From NCBI GenBank assembly GCA_040902655.1, contig JBBDWV010000052.1, positions 7,804 to 71,803 on the forward strand: a stretch of DNA of 64,000 nt. The letters run 5' to 3'. Positions within the stretch are counted from its first letter, which is position 1. Every line of letters starts with the position of its first letter. The notes under the pieces are model-generated. The model had not been told where the DNA came from. It worked only from the letters and a program-made list of their open reading frames with translations, and ran no database searches. The DNA comes from Mycobacteriales bacterium (GTDB lineage: Bacteria; Actinomycetota; Actinomycetes; Mycobacteriales; SCTD01). Positions 16,271 through 24,464 of this stretch are shown here, piece after piece. The position numbers were made by a program, and so were the translations under genes.

Positions 16271-16690
16271 TCACGTGTAGCGGCGGCGCGCACCTCCGCG
16301 GGCACTGCGGCGGTCCGTCAGGCTCTTGGCGAAGATCTCAGCGTGGGCGAGTTGTGTCCGTAGCGCCTCGACGCGCTGGTCGGCCAGCTCGCGGTACATC
16401 ACCAGGCGCTCGCGCAGCGCGGACTGCTGCGCCGCCGGAGTGGCCGGGTCGTCGAGCTGGTCGACCGTGGTCAGCAGGTCCCGCATCTCCTCGAGCGTGA
16501 AGTCGAGCGGCTTCATCCGCTTGACGAGCTCGAGCCGCTCGATGTCGCCATCGGTGTACAGCCGGAAGCCACCGCTGGTGCGTGCCGAGGGCGGGACCAG
16601 TCCGACCTCTTCGTACCAGCGGATCGTGCGCAGACTGAGCCCGGTGCGCTCGGCGACGTCGCCGATCTGCACGTGCGCGGCGTCGCTCAT
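16271..16690 (-). CDS. MerR-family transcriptional regulator
   Basis: 139 residues from ATG at 16690. The N-terminal winged helix is textbook MerR: VQIGDVAERTGLSLRTIRWY, then EEVGLVPPSARTSGGFRLYT, and DIERLELVKRMKPLDFTLEE. A coiled-coil dimerisation helix follows (about 85-125) and there is no large effector domain or metal-binding Cys cluster, so the ligand is unknown. It is the third gene in a minus-strand run after the small DUF-like gene (17360-17686) and adenylate kinase. The divergent promoter of that run holds a MerR-type dyad (17713-17732), making autoregulation likely. Confidence 0.9.
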   Translation of the reverse strand: MSDAAHVQIGDVAERTGLSLRTIRWYEEVGLVPPSARTSGGFRLYTDGDIERLELVKRMKPLDFTLEEMRDLLTTVDQLDDPATPAAQQSALRERLVMYRELADQRVEALRTQLAHAEIFAKSLTDRRSARGGARRRYT

Positions 16691-16784
16691 CCTGCGCTCC
16701 TCCCGGGTGCCGTTGCCGTCCTTTCCGGGGCTATCGTCGTGTGAGGGTGGAGCCGGAGCGCTCGGCGCCGCGGAAGCATCCGCA

Positions 16785-17363
16785 TCAGGACGCCAGCCGC
16801 CGGCGCAGCCGCCACTCCTGCAGGCTCCGCACGACTGCGGTGCCCACGTCTTCGACGGGCGCGTCCCCGTCCACGACGATCAGCTGCTGGTGCTGCGCGT
16901 ACCAGTCGAGCATCGGGAGGGTCTGCGAGCGGTACACCGCCAGCCGGTGATCGATGACGGCAGTGCTGTCGTCTTCGCGGCCACGGGCGAGCAGCCGCTC
17001 GGTCAGCACGTCGTCGGGGACGTCGAGGTGGACGACGACCTCGACCGAGGCGCCGCTCGCGCCGAAGACGCGGTCCACCGTCACGGCCTGCGCGAGCGTG
17101 CGCGGGAATCCGTCGAGCACGTATCCGCCACGGGAGCCGGCCAGCACGAGCGTGGAGCGCAGGATCTCGACGATGACGTCGTCGGGCACCAGGTCGCCGC
17201 GCGCGACGGCGTCGCGTGCGGCGGCGCCGGCGGGGGTGCCAGCCGCGATGCTCTGCCTCACCAGGTCGCCGCTCGCGACGTGAGGCACGTCGAGCTGGTA
17301 GGCAAGCAGCGCCGCCTGGGTCCCCTTCCCGGCTCCGGGCGCTCCCGCCAGCAGCACTCTCAT
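16785..17363 (-). CDS. adk: Adenylate kinase, short form (probable second copy)
   Basis: 192 residues from ATG at 17363 with GAAGGAGAG upstream. It begins MRVLLAGAPGAGKGTQAALL, a P-loop GxPGxGKGT. HVASGDLVRQSIAAGTPAG and YVLDGFPRTLAQA are the AMP-binding signatures. The LID segment is short (ARGREDDSTAV) as in other short, zinc-free forms. It interconverts ATP + AMP and 2 ADP. Actinobacteria normally carry adk in the ribosomal-protein operon; none of those genes is here, so this is probably a paralogue. Its ATG overlaps the upstream gene's stop (ATGA), implying translational coupling. Confidence 0.88.
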   Translation of the reverse strand: MRVLLAGAPGAGKGTQAALLAYQLDVPHVASGDLVRQSIAAGTPAGAAARDAVARGDLVPDDVIVEILRSTLVLAGSRGGYVLDGFPRTLAQAVTVDRVFGASGASVEVVVHLDVPDDVLTERLLARGREDDSTAVIDHRLAVYRSQTLPMLDWYAQHQQLIVVDGDAPVEDVGTAVVRSLQEWRLRRRLAS

Positions 17364-17686
17364 CGGGGCTCTCCTTCTCTCGTGGTCGGCGACAGGCGCA
17401 GCCAGCCTCGTCGCGATCGCCTGGTCGTCGAGGTCTGCTCGGGCGGGAGGTGCTCCGGGATCTCCAATCCCGCCGTGGTGCGGACGTCCTCGGCCAGCCA
17501 GCGGTCGCCGCCCGCACACGGCACGCGGCGCTCGACCCTTTGGACCGAAGCCCGCGGGACCGTCGACACGCGCAGCCACGCACCGCCCTCGCGACGCTCG
17601 GCGACGAACACCTGCGAGTCCGACATGACCCGGTCGGCCTCAACCGTACGAACGCTGTCGTGCAGGACGAATCGAATCGTGGTGAT
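17360..17686 (-). CDS. Small conserved protein, paralogue of the gene at 19514; probable ATC start
   Basis: About 108 residues. Its sequence (TIRFVLHDSVRTVEADRV, FVAERREGGAWLRVSTVP, VQRVERRV) aligns along its first ~55 residues with the product of the gene at 19514 (FRLETHDGQHDTIEANRL, FLQRREADWRAVAT, VRRVERRF). No ATG, GTG or TTG fits the alignment. Codon ATC at 17686 aligns with the paralogue's start codon and has GGAGGAGGT five bases upstream. A TTG at 17713 or ATG at 17626 are alternatives. Its stop overlaps the adenylate kinase ATG. The function is unknown; the C-terminal 45 residues are Arg/Thr-rich and not shared. Confidence 0.65.
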   Translation of the reverse strand: MTTIRFVLHDSVRTVEADRVMSDSQVFVAERREGGAWLRVSTVPRASVQRVERRVPCAGGDRWLAEDVRTTAGLEIPEHLPPEQTSTTRRSRRGWLRLSPTTREGEPR

Positions 17687-17712
17687 GCCGGACCTCCTCC
17701 ACCTCGTCGTCA

Positions 17713-17732
17713 ACCTACCGTAACGTGAAGGT
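17713..17732. promoter_or_regulatory. MerR-type dyad operator in the divergent promoter
   Basis: ACCTACCGTAACGTGAAGGT resembles the ACCTCACGT-N-ACGTGAGGT class of operators bound by actinobacterial MerR/TipA-type regulators: the outer ACCT/AGGT are perfect and the inner half-sites imperfect. It lies between the two divergent operons, next to a TAGAGT -10-like box at 17732-17737, and a MerR gene is in one of those operons. Confidence 0.5.
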
Positions 17733-17854
17733 AGAGTGATGCAGGAGCAGGAGGAGGAGCCGATGGCGGGGGCAGGTCGCAGCAGCACCGGCCCCCTCGA
17801 CGTGCTCGCAGTCGAGCCACGGCCTGCGTCCGTGACCACGAAGGATTGTCAAAG

Positions 17855-19465
17855 GTGAGTGCGCTGGCCGACGTCGCCGCGGCGCCCGTCGAGGTGAGGG
17901 CTCAGGCCGCCCGCCGCCGTACCTTCGCGGTGATCAGCCATCCTGACGCCGGAAAGTCCACGCTGACCGAGGCGCTCGCGCTGCATGCGCACGTCATCGC
18001 CGAAGCCGGTCACATCCACGGCAAGGCCGGTCGCAGGAGCACGGTCTCGGACTGGATGGACATGGAGAAGGCCCGCGGCATCTCCATCACCTCCGCCGCG
18101 CTGCAGTTCTCCTACGGCGACTGCGTGATCAACCTGCTGGACACCCCCGGACACGCCGATTTCAGCGAGGACACCTACCGCGTCCTTGCCGCCGTCGACT
18201 GCGCTGTCATGCTCCTCGACGCAGCCAAGGGCCTGGAGCCCCAGACCCTGAAGCTGTTCCAGGTCTGCCGTTTCCGCCGCATCCCGATCATCACGGTCGT
18301 CAACAAGTGGGACCGTCCGGGACGCGCAGCGCTCGAGCTGATGGACGAGATCAGCGAGCAAATCGGCATGGAGCCTACGCCCCTGACGTGGCCGGTCGGG
18401 ATCGCCGGGGACTTCCACGGCGTGCTCGACCGGCGTGACCGGACGATGACGTCGTACACCCGCACCGCCGGTGGAGCGACCATCGCGCCCGAGCAGCAGC
18501 TGAGTTCGGACCAGGCGCTCACGCAGTACGGCGACGACTGGACGACGGCGCTCGAGGAGAGCGAGCTGCTGTCGGCGACCGGTGCCGACTTCGACCAGGA
18601 CAGCTTCCTGGCGGGCGACACGACGCCGGTGCTGTTCGCCGCGGCAGTGCTCAACTTCGGCGTCGGTCGGCTGCTCGACGAGCTCGTGCGCATCGCACCG
18701 AGCGCTGCGGAGCGACAGGACGAGCAGGGGCGGCCCCGGCCGGTCGATGCGCCGTTCAGCGCGTTCGTGTTCAAGATCCAGGCGGGGATGGACGCCCAGC
18801 ACCGCGACCGTCTCGCGTACGCCCGCGTCTGCTCCGGCGTCTTCGAACGCGGAATGGTCGTCACACACGCGGCATCGGGCAGGCCTTTTGCCACCAAGTA
18901 CGCCCAGCAGGTCTTCGGACGCGACCGGCAGACGTTGGACACGGCCTGCCCCGGCGACGTCATCGGGCTGGTCAACGCGACAGCGCTGCGCGTCGGCGAC
19001 AGTCTGTACCTCGATCAGCCGGTCGTCTTCCCGCCGATCCCGAGCTTCGCGCCCGAGCACTTCGCCGTCTGCCGAGCCCTCGACAGCGGCCGGTACAAGC
19101 AGTTCCGGCGCGGCATCGAGCAGCTCGAGCAGGAAGGCGTCGTGCAGGTCCTGCGCTCGGACCGCCGCGGAGACCAGGCACCCGTCCTCGCTGCTGTGGG
19201 TCCCATGCAGTTCGAGGTCGCCCAGCACCGCATGGCCGGGGAGTTCTCCGCTCCCGTCGAGCTGTCGCCGCTGGAGTACAGCATCGCGCGGCTGACCGAT
19301 GCCGCGTCCGAACCTGTCCTGAACCGCGAGAGCGGTGTGGAGGTCCTCACCCGCGCCCACGACGGAGCACTGCTCGCGCTCGTCGCCGGCAAGTGGCGGC
19401 TGCAACGCCTGCACCGCGACCACCCAGACCTGGCGCTGGAACCGCTCATCGCTGCCACCGATTGA
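17855..19465 (+). CDS. prfC: Peptide chain release factor 3 (RF3)
   Basis: 536 residues. GTG at 17855 is preferred because AAGGA (17841-17845) stands nine bases before it; a TTG at 17846 would have no spacing. GTPase motifs are complete: G1 SHPDAGKSTLTEAL, G2/switch region with MEKARGISITSAA, G3 DTPGHADFSEDTYR and G4 NKWDRPGR. Domains II and III include FVFKIQAGMDAQHRDRLAYA and LEQEGVVQVLR, as in RF3 rather than EF-G. It recycles RF1/RF2 from terminated ribosomes. RF3 is patchy in actinobacteria. The first gene of a plus-strand operon, it is followed by three tiny genes. Confidence 0.93.
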   Translation: MSALADVAAAPVEVRAQAARRRTFAVISHPDAGKSTLTEALALHAHVIAEAGHIHGKAGRRSTVSDWMDMEKARGISITSAALQFSYGDCVINLLDTPGHADFSEDTYRVLAAVDCAVMLLDAAKGLEPQTLKLFQVCRFRRIPIITVVNKWDRPGRAALELMDEISEQIGMEPTPLTWPVGIAGDFHGVLDRRDRTMTSYTRTAGGATIAPEQQLSSDQALTQYGDDWTTALEESELLSATGADFDQDSFLAGDTTPVLFAAAVLNFGVGRLLDELVRIAPSAAERQDEQGRPRPVDAPFSAFVFKIQAGMDAQHRDRLAYARVCSGVFERGMVVTHAASGRPFATKYAQQVFGRDRQTLDTACPGDVIGLVNATALRVGDSLYLDQPVVFPPIPSFAPEHFAVCRALDSGRYKQFRRGIEQLEQEGVVQVLRSDRRGDQAPVLAAVGPMQFEVAQHRMAGEFSAPVELSPLEYSIARLTDAASEPVLNRESGVEVLTRAHDGALLALVAGKWRLQRLHRDHPDLALEPLIAATD

Positions 19466-19513
19466 CCCGCACCGCATGCCCGACCGGGCCGGCACGACAC
19501 CACAGGAGGCCAC

Positions 19514-19762
19514 GTGCCCACCTTCCGTCTGGAAACCCACGACGGACAGCACGACACCATCGAGGCCAACCGCCTCGACATCACCGACGACCAGGTCGTC
19601 TTTCTCCAGCGGCGCGAGGCTGACTGGCGCGCTGTGGCGACCGCAGAGCTCACTGACGTACGTCGCGTCGAACGCCGCTTCACCGAGGCCGACGGCCGCC
19701 GCCGCTACGTTCCCGACAAGAACGTCGCGGCAGCACTGCAGTCCGCCGGGTGCCTGCAGTGA
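19514..19762 (+). CDS. Small conserved protein, paralogue of the gene at 17360-17686
   Basis: 82 residues from GTG at 19514, with ACAGGAGG upstream. It is a beta-rich-looking domain beginning MPTFRLETHDGQHDTIEANR, with DDQVVFLQRREADWRAVATA and VRRVERRFTEADG. It is paralogous to the product on the other side of prfC. The C-terminal YVPDKNVAAALQSAGCLQ has one Cys. It is 48 bp after prfC and its stop overlaps the next start (GTGA). The function is unknown. Confidence 0.75.
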   Translation: MPTFRLETHDGQHDTIEANRLDITDDQVVFLQRREADWRAVATAELTDVRRVERRFTEADGRRRYVPDKNVAAALQSAGCLQ

Positions 19763-19995
19763 CAGCTGTGGCTGTCCGCTCCGGCGGAACGGATTCCCGC
19801 CGATCCGTCCAGATCGACGAGGACGAGCTGGCGTCGGCGACGCGCAGCGCCCGGCTGATGCTGCAGCCCGGCAGCACATACACCTTCGGCGCGTACCGCG
19901 AGGCCGCGACACTCGCGCGCTTCGTCCTGTCCCTCGACCGTCCGCACCACCACGACGAACCATCCGCTTTCACACCTGACCGGAGCTCCGCATGA
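19759..19995 (+). CDS. Small protein of the prfC operon, unknown function
   Basis: 78 residues if the GTG at 19759, overlapping the previous stop, is the start; an in-frame GTG at 19750 is possible. It contains IDEDELASATRSARLMLQPG and TYTFGAYREAATLARFVLSL, probably two helices, with a disordered His-rich end. Its stop overlaps the next ATG (ATGA), so three small genes are translationally chained. I do not recognise the family. Confidence 0.6.
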   Translation: MTAVAVRSGGTDSRRSVQIDEDELASATRSARLMLQPGSTYTFGAYREAATLARFVLSLDRPHHHDEPSAFTPDRSSA

Positions 19996-20222
19996 CGCAC
20001 GACACGTACGTGTTCAAGACCAGTCGACTGGAGATCGCCGACGCCATCGGTGACCGCTTCACCGGAGACGCCAAGACGCGCGAAGAGTTGGTGGAGCTCG
20101 CCAAGGAGGGGCACGCCTCCAGCGAGGTGCTGCTGGCGCTGTCGTCGCTGCTGCCCGACAAGCGCTACGGCGGCTTGCGCGAGCTGTGGCCCGACCTCCC
20201 CGACCTGCCCGTCGAGGGATAG
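19992..20222 (+). CDS. Small DUF2795-like protein
   Basis: 76 residues from ATG at 19992, which overlaps the previous stop. ADAIGDRFTGDAKTREELVE, KEGHASSEVLLALSSLLPDK, then RYGGLRELWPDLPDLPVEG gives two or three helices with the spacing of DUF2795 proteins (TKEELVERA, then VLEALRALP and YxSxxE). It is the last of the chained small genes after prfC. The function of this family is unknown. Confidence 0.6.
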   Translation: MTHDTYVFKTSRLEIADAIGDRFTGDAKTREELVELAKEGHASSEVLLALSSLLPDKRYGGLRELWPDLPDLPVEG

Positions 20223-20234
20223 GCGCACGAGGAG

Positions 20235-21230
20235 GTGGCCGCCAAGCAGCCGCCGCGCCCCGCCGGGGGGGGCGCGGCCCAACTGGCGCGCACCGGAGCG
20301 CGCGCCCTACTTGCGCGGCTTCCGGCGCCGGTTGCGGACGGGGCGCGGCGCATGAGGTCAGCGGTGGTACTCCGGATCGACCAGCGGGCCAGGCGCGCCC
20401 GGGTCGCGTGGGAGGTTCCGGTCGGTGACCGGCGGACCCGGCAGTGGCCGGAGGCCGCGGTCGCCTCGACGACCGCGAAGAGCGCGCAGTGCAACGTCTG
20501 CGGCTGGCACGGCGCGGCGTTCGGTGGTGTGGAGCACTGCGAATCGGCGACGTGCCCGGTATGCGGCTCGATCGCCCGCGACCGGTTCTTGTACTGGTGC
20601 TGGACGCAACGGACGAGCTATGACCCGAAGGCGGTCGTGCTGGAGACCTCGCCCCGCCTCGACGGCACCTACCGCGCGAAGATGTGCGACCGCGTCAGCT
20701 ATCTGTGCAGCGACTTCGACCAGGCGGCACACGCCGGCCAGGTCGTCCTGGACCTGCAGCAGATCGACCTGCCCGATGCCAGCATCGACCTCGTCCTGAC
20801 GCCGCACGTCCTCGAGCACGTCCCGGACACCGACCGGGCGCTGTCCGAGCTGTTGCGCATCCTCAGGCCAGGCGGGCACGTGCTGCTGCAGGTGCCGTTC
20901 CTGCAGTCCCGGACCGGCCGGCCGCCGGTGCCGGAGTATCACGGCGACAGCACGCTGGTGCACTGGCGCTTCGGCTGGGACCTGGCCGCCCGGACTCGCG
21001 GGCACGGCTTCGAGACCGACGTGCTGGTCACGAGCGAGCTGAGCGACGCCGTCACGCAGGGTCGGTCGTTCTCCTACGCCGGGTCGGACTGCGACGTGCA
21101 CGACCTGCTCAGCGGTGCGACCGGCGTCGAACTCACGCCGGTGGCCGACGCGGAGCAGGCCGCTCGGCACGGCTTCCGCCCTGCCTTCCTGTTCATCACC
21201 CTGCACCTGCGCAAGGCTGACCCAGCATGA
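20235..21230 (+). CDS. Class I SAM-dependent methyltransferase with N-terminal zinc-knuckle
   Basis: 331 residues from GTG at 20235. The GAGGAG abuts that GTG without spacing, so an ATG at 20352 may be the true start. CNVCGWHGAAFGG and CPVCGSIARDRFL form a CxxC/CxxC zinc site before the methyltransferase fold. The SAM fold is recognised by VVLETSPRL (motif I region, unusually lacking GxGxG), IDLVLTPHVLEHVPDTDRAL and ILRPGGHVLLQVPF. Overall it resembles methyltransferase type 11 proteins of unknown substrate. It follows the DUF2795-like gene by 12 bp. Confidence 0.8.
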   Translation: MAAKQPPRPAGGGAAQLARTGARALLARLPAPVADGARRMRSAVVLRIDQRARRARVAWEVPVGDRRTRQWPEAAVASTTAKSAQCNVCGWHGAAFGGVEHCESATCPVCGSIARDRFLYWCWTQRTSYDPKAVVLETSPRLDGTYRAKMCDRVSYLCSDFDQAAHAGQVVLDLQQIDLPDASIDLVLTPHVLEHVPDTDRALSELLRILRPGGHVLLQVPFLQSRTGRPPVPEYHGDSTLVHWRFGWDLAARTRGHGFETDVLVTSELSDAVTQGRSFSYAGSDCDVHDLLSGATGVELTPVADAEQAARHGFRPAFLFITLHLRKADPA

Positions 21231-21240
21231 CCGTGCGTCT

Positions 21241-21287
21241 GCTGTGACCACGTCGGAGATCACGTCGAGTGGTGACGTCATCACAGC
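21241..21287 (+). terminator. Hairpin after the methyltransferase gene
   Basis: GCTGTGACCACGTC (21241-21254) pairs with GACGTCATCACAGC (21274-21287) at 12 of 14 positions, ten bases after the stop codon. There is no T-run. It plausibly ends the prfC-to-methyltransferase transcript before helD. Confidence 0.5.
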
Positions 21288-21357
21288 GAGAAGGGCCGAG
21301 GCGACCGCTGTGTCCGGTGTCACCGGGTCGCGGCAACCAACCTGACGTGAGGGCAGA

Positions 21358-23442
21358 ATGAGCGAAGGGCAGCACGGGAGAGACGCCGTCGGCGCGGCTC
21401 AGCACGCGCCAACCGTCTCTCGCGCGACACGACTAGACGGCGACCTGTCCGCTGAGGTCACGCACCACGACCGGGTGCGCGCGGCCATTGCCGCCATGCG
21501 TCGCAGCGTGGTTGACGTCGTGGACGGTTTCCACGCCGACTTCGAAGAGGGCAAGAAGAACCGGTTCGCCCATGACGCAGGCCCGGACTACCTGCTCGGG
21601 GTCGCGATGGCGGACTACCGTATCGCCCGCCTCGAGGGCCTCGCCGATCTGGACGTTCCGCTGTTCTTCGGCCGACTCTGGCTCGACTCCGGAGAGGACT
21701 ACCACCTGGGGCGCCGCCACGTCCGGGACGAGTCCGACCGTTCCCTCCCGCTCGTCGTCGACTGGCGAGCACCGGTCGCCCGCCTGTACTACCAGTCCTC
21801 GTCCCACAACCGCCTCGACGTGGCGAAGCGACGCCGCTTCGGCTTTCGCGGAGGCACGCTCACCGGGTTCGAGGACGAGGACCTGCGGGCCGGGCAGGAG
21901 TTTGTCTCGGACATCCTCGTCAACGAGATCGAACGACCGCGCACCGGGCCGATGCGTGACATCGTCGCCACGATCCAGCCCGAGCAGGACGCGCTCATCC
22001 GGCGCGACGTCGACACGAGCCTGTGTGTCCAGGGAGCACCCGGAACGGGCAAGACCGCGGTCGGTCTGCACCGGGTGGCGTGGCTGCTCTACACCTTCCC
22101 GAACAAGCTCGCGAGCACCGGGATGCTCGTCATCGGCCCGAACGACAGTTTTCTGCGCTACGTCGCCAGCGTGCTGCCCACGCTCGGCGAGGGCGCAGTG
22201 CGCCAGGCCACCGTGGACCGCCTGATCGGCTCAGGGAACGTCCGCATCCAAGACACCGACGGGGTCACTGCACTCAAGCACGATGCCCGGATGGCAGTAG
22301 TGTGCGAACGGGCCGTGTGGAGCCATCTCGGCCACGTCGAGGACGATGTCGCCATCACGCACGCCGGCCGCACGTGGACGTTGTCTGCGGACATGATGCA
22401 GCAGTTCGTGCTCCAAGCGCGAAGCCGGACGCGGGGCTGGCACGACGGCCGCAAGGCCGTCGAGAGCGCCGTCATGAACGCCCTCAAGCGGCAGTACGAG
22501 GCTCGCACGATGCGGCAGGTCGACAGCCGCTGGCGGGCCGACCTCAAGCGCCACCCCTCCTTGAAGGCGTTGTTCGACGGACTGTGGCCGCACCTCACGG
22601 CCAAGCAGGTCCTGCGGCGGCTCTATGCAGATGCGGACTTCCGTGCGGCGGTCTGCTCCGGCCTTCTGGCTGCCGACGAGGCGGGCCTGCTCGCCCGCGG
22701 AGCCGGGCCGCTCAAGCTCTCGGCGGCGGACGTGGTGCTGCTCGACGAGCTGCAGGGCGCGATCCGCCCTCTGACCGCGGAGCAGCTGTTCGGCCACGTG
22801 GTCGTCGACGAAGCCCAGGACCTCTCCCCGATGCAGTGCCGCGCGATCGCCCGCCGGACCGCCAACGGCTCAATGACCGTCCTCGGTGACCTGGCCCAAG
22901 GCACGACACCCTGGGCCGCGACGGAGTGGACGACGCAGATGCAGCACCTGGATCACGCCGATGCAGAGTTCACCGAGATGACCACGGGTTACCGTGTACC
23001 GGGCGTCATCATCGAGGTGGCCAACCGCCTGCTGCGTCATCTCGGAGTCTCGGTCTCCCCGGCTCGCTCTCTCCGGGCCGACGGCACCGTCGAGGTGATC
23101 ACCGTCGATGACCTCGCCGCCGGGACCGCTGACGCCGTCGAGAAGGCACTCGTCAGCGACGGCATGGTCGGCGTGATCGCTCCCGACAGGCTCGTCGAGG
23201 CCCTGCGTCCAGCGCTGCCCGTGAGCGACCGCGTCGAACTGGTCGCCGCCACTGCGGCCAAGGGCCTCGAGTTCGATCACGTCCTCGTCGTCGAACCAGC
23301 CGAGTTCGCGTCCGTGCCCTCGTCCGCTGCAGACACATCCGACCGGAGGTGGCTCCGGCACCTGTACGTAGCAATCACCCGTGCCGTCTCGGCGCTCACG
23401 ATCGTGACGACTCAGCCGCTGCCGCCCGAGCTGGCCGAGTGA
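21358..23442 (+). CDS. helD: HelD-like UvrD/Rep-type ATPase, RNA polymerase recycling factor
   Basis: 694 residues from ATG at 21358. After an N-terminal helical part (to about 75) come HelD-typical blocks: DYRIARLEGLADLDVPLFFG, GRRHVRDES and LPLVVDWRAPVARLYYQ. Walker A is GAPGTGKTAVGLHRVAWLLY, the DEAQ box is VVDEAQDLSPMQ, and late motifs include GLEFDHVLVVEP and LYVAITRAV. The conserved blocks before the P-loop separate HelD from UvrD/PcrA helicases. Actinobacterial HelD removes stalled RNA polymerase from DNA and in mycobacteria protects against rifampicin. No rifampicin-associated element is seen upstream. Confidence 0.85.
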   Translation: MSEGQHGRDAVGAAQHAPTVSRATRLDGDLSAEVTHHDRVRAAIAAMRRSVVDVVDGFHADFEEGKKNRFAHDAGPDYLLGVAMADYRIARLEGLADLDVPLFFGRLWLDSGEDYHLGRRHVRDESDRSLPLVVDWRAPVARLYYQSSSHNRLDVAKRRRFGFRGGTLTGFEDEDLRAGQEFVSDILVNEIERPRTGPMRDIVATIQPEQDALIRRDVDTSLCVQGAPGTGKTAVGLHRVAWLLYTFPNKLASTGMLVIGPNDSFLRYVASVLPTLGEGAVRQATVDRLIGSGNVRIQDTDGVTALKHDARMAVVCERAVWSHLGHVEDDVAITHAGRTWTLSADMMQQFVLQARSRTRGWHDGRKAVESAVMNALKRQYEARTMRQVDSRWRADLKRHPSLKALFDGLWPHLTAKQVLRRLYADADFRAAVCSGLLAADEAGLLARGAGPLKLSAADVVLLDELQGAIRPLTAEQLFGHVVVDEAQDLSPMQCRAIARRTANGSMTVLGDLAQGTTPWAATEWTTQMQHLDHADAEFTEMTTGYRVPGVIIEVANRLLRHLGVSVSPARSLRADGTVEVITVDDLAAGTADAVEKALVSDGMVGVIAPDRLVEALRPALPVSDRVELVAATAAKGLEFDHVLVVEPAEFASVPSSAADTSDRRWLRHLYVAITRAVSALTIVTTQPLPPELAE

Positions 23443-23636
23443 GAGAACACCGATGACGAGCCCTTCCGATTCATACGGCCGGTGCTGCGGGAAGGTGCTC
23501 AACAAGCGCTGATGGTGGCAGCTGTCGTGCATCCAGAGCGGCGCCCTGACCGCCCGGACAATGCTGCGATGACGCCGGACCTATCCGGGACATCTGCCCA
23601 ATGCGACAGCAGGCAGCGGCAGGGCATGCTGGTCTC

Positions 23637-24464
23637 GTGGCACGGCCGGCAGTTCTCGTCACGGCCAGTGCGGTGGTGCTCGCCGCGCTGGTAGTCGCTG
23701 CGATCTGGGCCTTCCAGCGACAGCTGGTGTACCTGCCGGGCCGGGATCCGGTACCGCCGGCAGGGGCGGTCATCTCCGGAGCTCTGGACGTCGTACTCGA
23801 AACCGAGGACGGGCTGGAGCTCGGCGGGTGGTACCTACCTGTGGCGGCGGCCGGGGCGCCGGCCGTGCTGGTCGCCAATGGCAATGGCGGTTCTCGCGAG
23901 CTGCGCGCACCGCTGGCACGCGCCCTCGCTGACCGGGGCTTGTCGGTGCTCCTGTTCGACTACCGGGGATACGGCGGCAACGCTGGGAGTCCCAGCGAGC
24001 AGGGCCTGGCCCTCGACGTGCGCGCGGCTCGCCGGTTCTTGCTGGAGGTGGCCGGGGTGCCGGCCGACCGACTGCTGTACTTCGGCGAGAGCCTGGGCGC
24101 TGCCGTCGTGACCGAGTTGGCGACGGAGCACCCGCCGGCGGGGCTGGTGCTGCGGTCGCCGTTCGAGGACCTCGCCTCCGTCGGCAGCGTCCACTACCCG
24201 CTGCTGCCGGTGCGGGCCCTGTTGAAGGACCGGTACCCGGTCGCCCAGCACATCTCTGAGGTGAACACGCTGACGACGGTCATTTACGGCACTGCGGACT
24301 CGATCGTCCCCCCAGAGCAGAGCCGACGCGTGGCGGCCTCCGCAGCAGAGCTCCACCGCCTGGTGCCGATCAGCGGCGCCGATCACAACGACCTCGTCCT
24401 GATCGCCGGTGACGACGTCGCCCGAGCGGTCGTCGAGCTCATGGACGCCCGCCGGGCCGGATGA
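23637..24464 (+). CDS. Membrane-anchored alpha/beta hydrolase (ABHD13/BEM46-like)
   Basis: About 275 residues from GTG at 23637; an ATG at 23601 is possible but has no better ribosome-binding site. One N-terminal helix (VTASAVVLAALVVAAIWAF) is followed by QRQLVYLPGRDP, typical of BEM46-type hydrolases. The nucleophile elbow is FGESLGAAV (Ser), the oxyanion region is NGNGGSREL, the acid is in YGTADSIVPP and the His in GADHNDL. It probably acts on an ester or acyl substrate at the outer membrane face. The substrate is unknown. Confidence 0.82.
   Translation: MARPAVLVTASAVVLAALVVAAIWAFQRQLVYLPGRDPVPPAGAVISGALDVVLETEDGLELGGWYLPVAAAGAPAVLVANGNGGSRELRAPLARALADRGLSVLLFDYRGYGGNAGSPSEQGLALDVRAARRFLLEVAGVPADRLLYFGESLGAAVVTELATEHPPAGLVLRSPFEDLASVGSVHYPLLPVRALLKDRYPVAQHISEVNTLTTVIYGTADSIVPPEQSRRVAASAAELHRLVPISGADHNDLVLIAGDDVARAVVELMDARRAG

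Noticed and set aside
16326-17723. 465-codon plus-strand frame
   Set aside because: Antisense to MerR, adenylate kinase and the paralogue gene, each with motifs and ribosome-binding sites.
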